DNA from: Alteromonadaceae bacterium UBA2620
GTDB taxonomy: Bacteria; Pseudomonadota; Gammaproteobacteria; Enterobacterales; Alteromonadaceae
NCBI GenBank assembly: GCA_002339125.1
Contig: DDJQ01000106.1
Location: 1 to 24,506 of the forward strand
DNA: 24,506 bases
Direction of reading: 5' to 3'
Position numbers and translations under genes: made by a program. Below are positions 23,306 to 24,506 of the stretch, piece by piece. The notes beneath the pieces are model-generated. The model saw only the letters and a program-made list of their open reading frames with translations, made no database searches and had not been told where the DNA came from. The first letter of the stretch is position 1. Every line of letters begins with the position of its first letter.

Positions 23306-24086
23306 CCAGTGACCAGAAATGAACGTGATGCAAAGCACTTACATGCTCAATGTCCTCTAACGAAGCTAAAATGGCGGCGCGTTTATCACCATCGGGACTA
23401 ACCTGAAGAAATAGCTTCACCGTGTGAATAACGTGCTTCACCACGTTAAACAGAATAAACAAGGTAAACACTACCGACAACAATGGATCCAGTATCGGCC
23501 AGTCAACAAAATGCAGCACGATAGCGACTATCAACACCGCCACCCAGCCGAGTAAATCTTCCAGTAGATGCCAGTTCAGCACCTTCTCGTTTAAGGTGTC
23601 TCCACCGTGCAGCTTATAAGCTGCGAAGCCGTTTGCCGCAATGCCTAAAATGGCCAGCACAATCATCCCCTCAGTCACTGGCATTTCAGGTGACCATAGC
23701 CGTGGAATGGCTTCAGTTAGTACCCATACCGACCCCACGACCAGGATCAAACCATTAATTAAAGCGCCCAGTAAACTAAGGCGCTTAAACCCATAGGAAT
23801 ACTGTTCGGTAGCGTCGCGCTTACCCACTTTACTAAGATACCAGGCAAGGCCTATCGACAGGGAATCACCCAGATCATGTACCGCATCGGCCATGATCGC
23901 CACACTGTTAGTAAGCCAGCCGCCGATAAACTCGATAATGGTAAAAATGAAATTGAGCCAGAACGCCCAGCTGATTCTGTCTTCAGCGATATCATGATGG
24001 TGGTGATGACCATGATGATGCTCGTGACCATGGTCATGAGCGTGAGAATGATGATGGTGCCCCTGCCCCGGGCCATGTTTGCTCAT
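23133..24086 (-). CDS. CDF-family metal cation exporter with His-rich N-terminus
   Basis: An inner-membrane cation diffusion facilitator of 317 residues that exchanges cytoplasmic Zn2+ or a similar ion for protons (CzcD/ZitB type). Residues 4-31 hold about sixteen His, a metal-collecting tail. Six membrane segments follow. The transport site is H70-xxx-D74 in ADAVHDLGDS of helix 2 and H173-xxx-D177 in NWHLLEDLLGW of helix 5, the usual arrangement of zinc-specific members. The C-terminal cytoplasmic ferredoxin-like domain includes HHVHFWSLDG. It is complete; a copy of its 3' end lies at 21645-21807. The ribosome site is weak. An upstream gene ends 58 bases before it on the same strand. Confidence 0.95.
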   Translation of the reverse strand: MSKHGPGQGHHHHSHAHDHGHEHHHGHHHHHDIAEDRISWAFWLNFIFTIIEFIGGWLTNSVAIMADAVHDLGDSLSIGLAWYLSKVGKRDATEQYSYGFKRLSLLGALINGLILVVGSVWVLTEAIPRLWSPEMPVTEGMIVLAILGIAANGFAAYKLHGGDTLNEKVLNWHLLEDLLGWVAVLIVAIVLHFVDWPILDPLLSVVFTLFILFNVVKHVIHTVKLFLQVSPDGDKRAAILASLEDIEHVSALHHVHFWSLDGASHVLTAHLELDKRIDVSALIELKARVAKALEPFNLDHTTIEFEMPGEHCRDNTN

Positions 24087-24144
24087 ATTGGAAACTCTGC
24101 AACGGGTTGAAATCTAGTGAGCTATCAGCATAGCCATTACCCGG

Positions 24145-24506
24145 CTATCTGATCAACGGGTTTATTGGCTCATAACGAAACGTCGTCGCTTTGATATCAG
24201 TTGACGGGCAGTCTGCTTTTAGCCCGTCGGCCCCTAAAAGTAACCAATCCTCTCTGTGTGCCCGCCCTACAGGGTGTCCTTTGGTCAGGTCTAAACAGGC
24301 AGATTCACGACTGGCAGGTAGCAGCAAATGCCCTGCCGGATGTATCTTTAGCCACTGCCACGCGGCAAACATCTCGGCTTCGGGCGGCGTATGATAACCA
24401 AAGTGCACAACTGGCCGGCGAGCAAATAGCATAAACTGCTCACCGGTATCTAACAGAGCTATTTCGTGATTGGCAGGAACGCTGCTATCGATTGCCTGCC
24501 ATACTC
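24145..24506 (-). CDS. C-terminal part of an unrecognised protein, cut by the window edge
   Basis: The open frame runs in from the right end of the window; the Met at 24432 is internal, since the frame continues upstream as VWQAIDSSVPANHEIALLDT without a stop. About 119 residues are visible: a soluble alpha/beta-looking segment (HEIALLDTGEQFMLFARRPV, AAWQWLKIHPAGHLLLP, EDWLLLGADGL). It may be the periplasmic end of a GT39/ArnT-type membrane glycosyltransferase, but this is only an impression from the general pattern. It is on the same strand as the CDF gene and could be cotranscribed with it. Confidence 0.55.
   Translation of the reverse strand, partial: VWQAIDSSVPANHEIALLDTGEQFMLFARRPVVHFGYHTPPEAEMFAAWQWLKIHPAGHLLLPASRESACLDLTKGHPVGRAHREDWLLLGADGLKADCPSTDIKATTFRYEPINPLIR

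Overview
The window looks like chromosomal DNA of a marine gammaproteobacterium of the Alteromonas group. This is inferred from the gene content (a UmuDC/YebG SOS pair, a glnK-amtB pair, an exo-beta-glucosidase of the ExoP type, an AraC-type hybrid two-component sensor, several chemoreceptors, a PEP-CTERM-like surface protein) and from moderate GC. No rRNA, tRNA or CRISPR array was seen.

Layout. 1-2764: a PEP-CTERM-like exported protein, then the nitrogen pair glnK-amtB, all on the minus strand. 3012-5134: three plus-strand genes for exported proteins: a small lipoprotein, a periplasmic solute-binding-like protein and a two-domain retropepsin-like protease. The last two are both broken at or just after the signal peptide, one by an in-frame TAA and one by a C7-run frameshift. 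5189-9898: an SDR oxidoreductase and a 1316-residue one-piece sensor/regulator (propeller, Y_Y_Y, kinase, receiver, AraC). Its phosphoacceptor His and Asp are replaced by Asn and Glu. 9970-12174: umuDC and yebG, divergent around one perfect LexA box. 12245-15146: two chemoreceptors, one Aer-like (PAS plus membrane hairpin) and one soluble with a zinc-binding CZB domain. 15231-18945: a beta-glucoside operon (GH1 beta-glucosidase, GPH-family symporter, LacI-type repressor). 19059-19775: a CPBP-family membrane protease. 20202-23305: a scrambled region. 23133-24506: a His-rich CDF metal exporter and the 3' end of a further gene.

The scrambled region is the most unusual part. A GH3 exo-beta-glucosidase gene with an intact LacI-regulated promoter has lost its catalytic barrel through an internal deletion. 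The junction between this GH3 gene and the convergent CDF gene is present twice, in diverged copies of roughly 90% identity or more by eye. Between the copies lie an 89-bp remnant of an IS3-family element, a predicted promoter whose 17-bp spacer is mostly a C7A8 run, six copies of the hexamer CTTCAA, and an AT-richer gene for an unrecognised cysteine-containing exported protein. The right-hand GH3 copy is only a scrap.

How the genes fit together. Two matching LacI-type operators (TGTAAGCGCTTTCA before the GH1 operon, TGTAAGCGCTTGCA over the -35 of the GH3 gene) suggest one beta-glucoside regulon in which the GH1 arm still works and the secreted GH3 arm has decayed. The SOS genes share one switch. 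The sensor at 5948-9898 resembles carbohydrate-sensing hybrid systems but cannot run a normal His-Asp relay.
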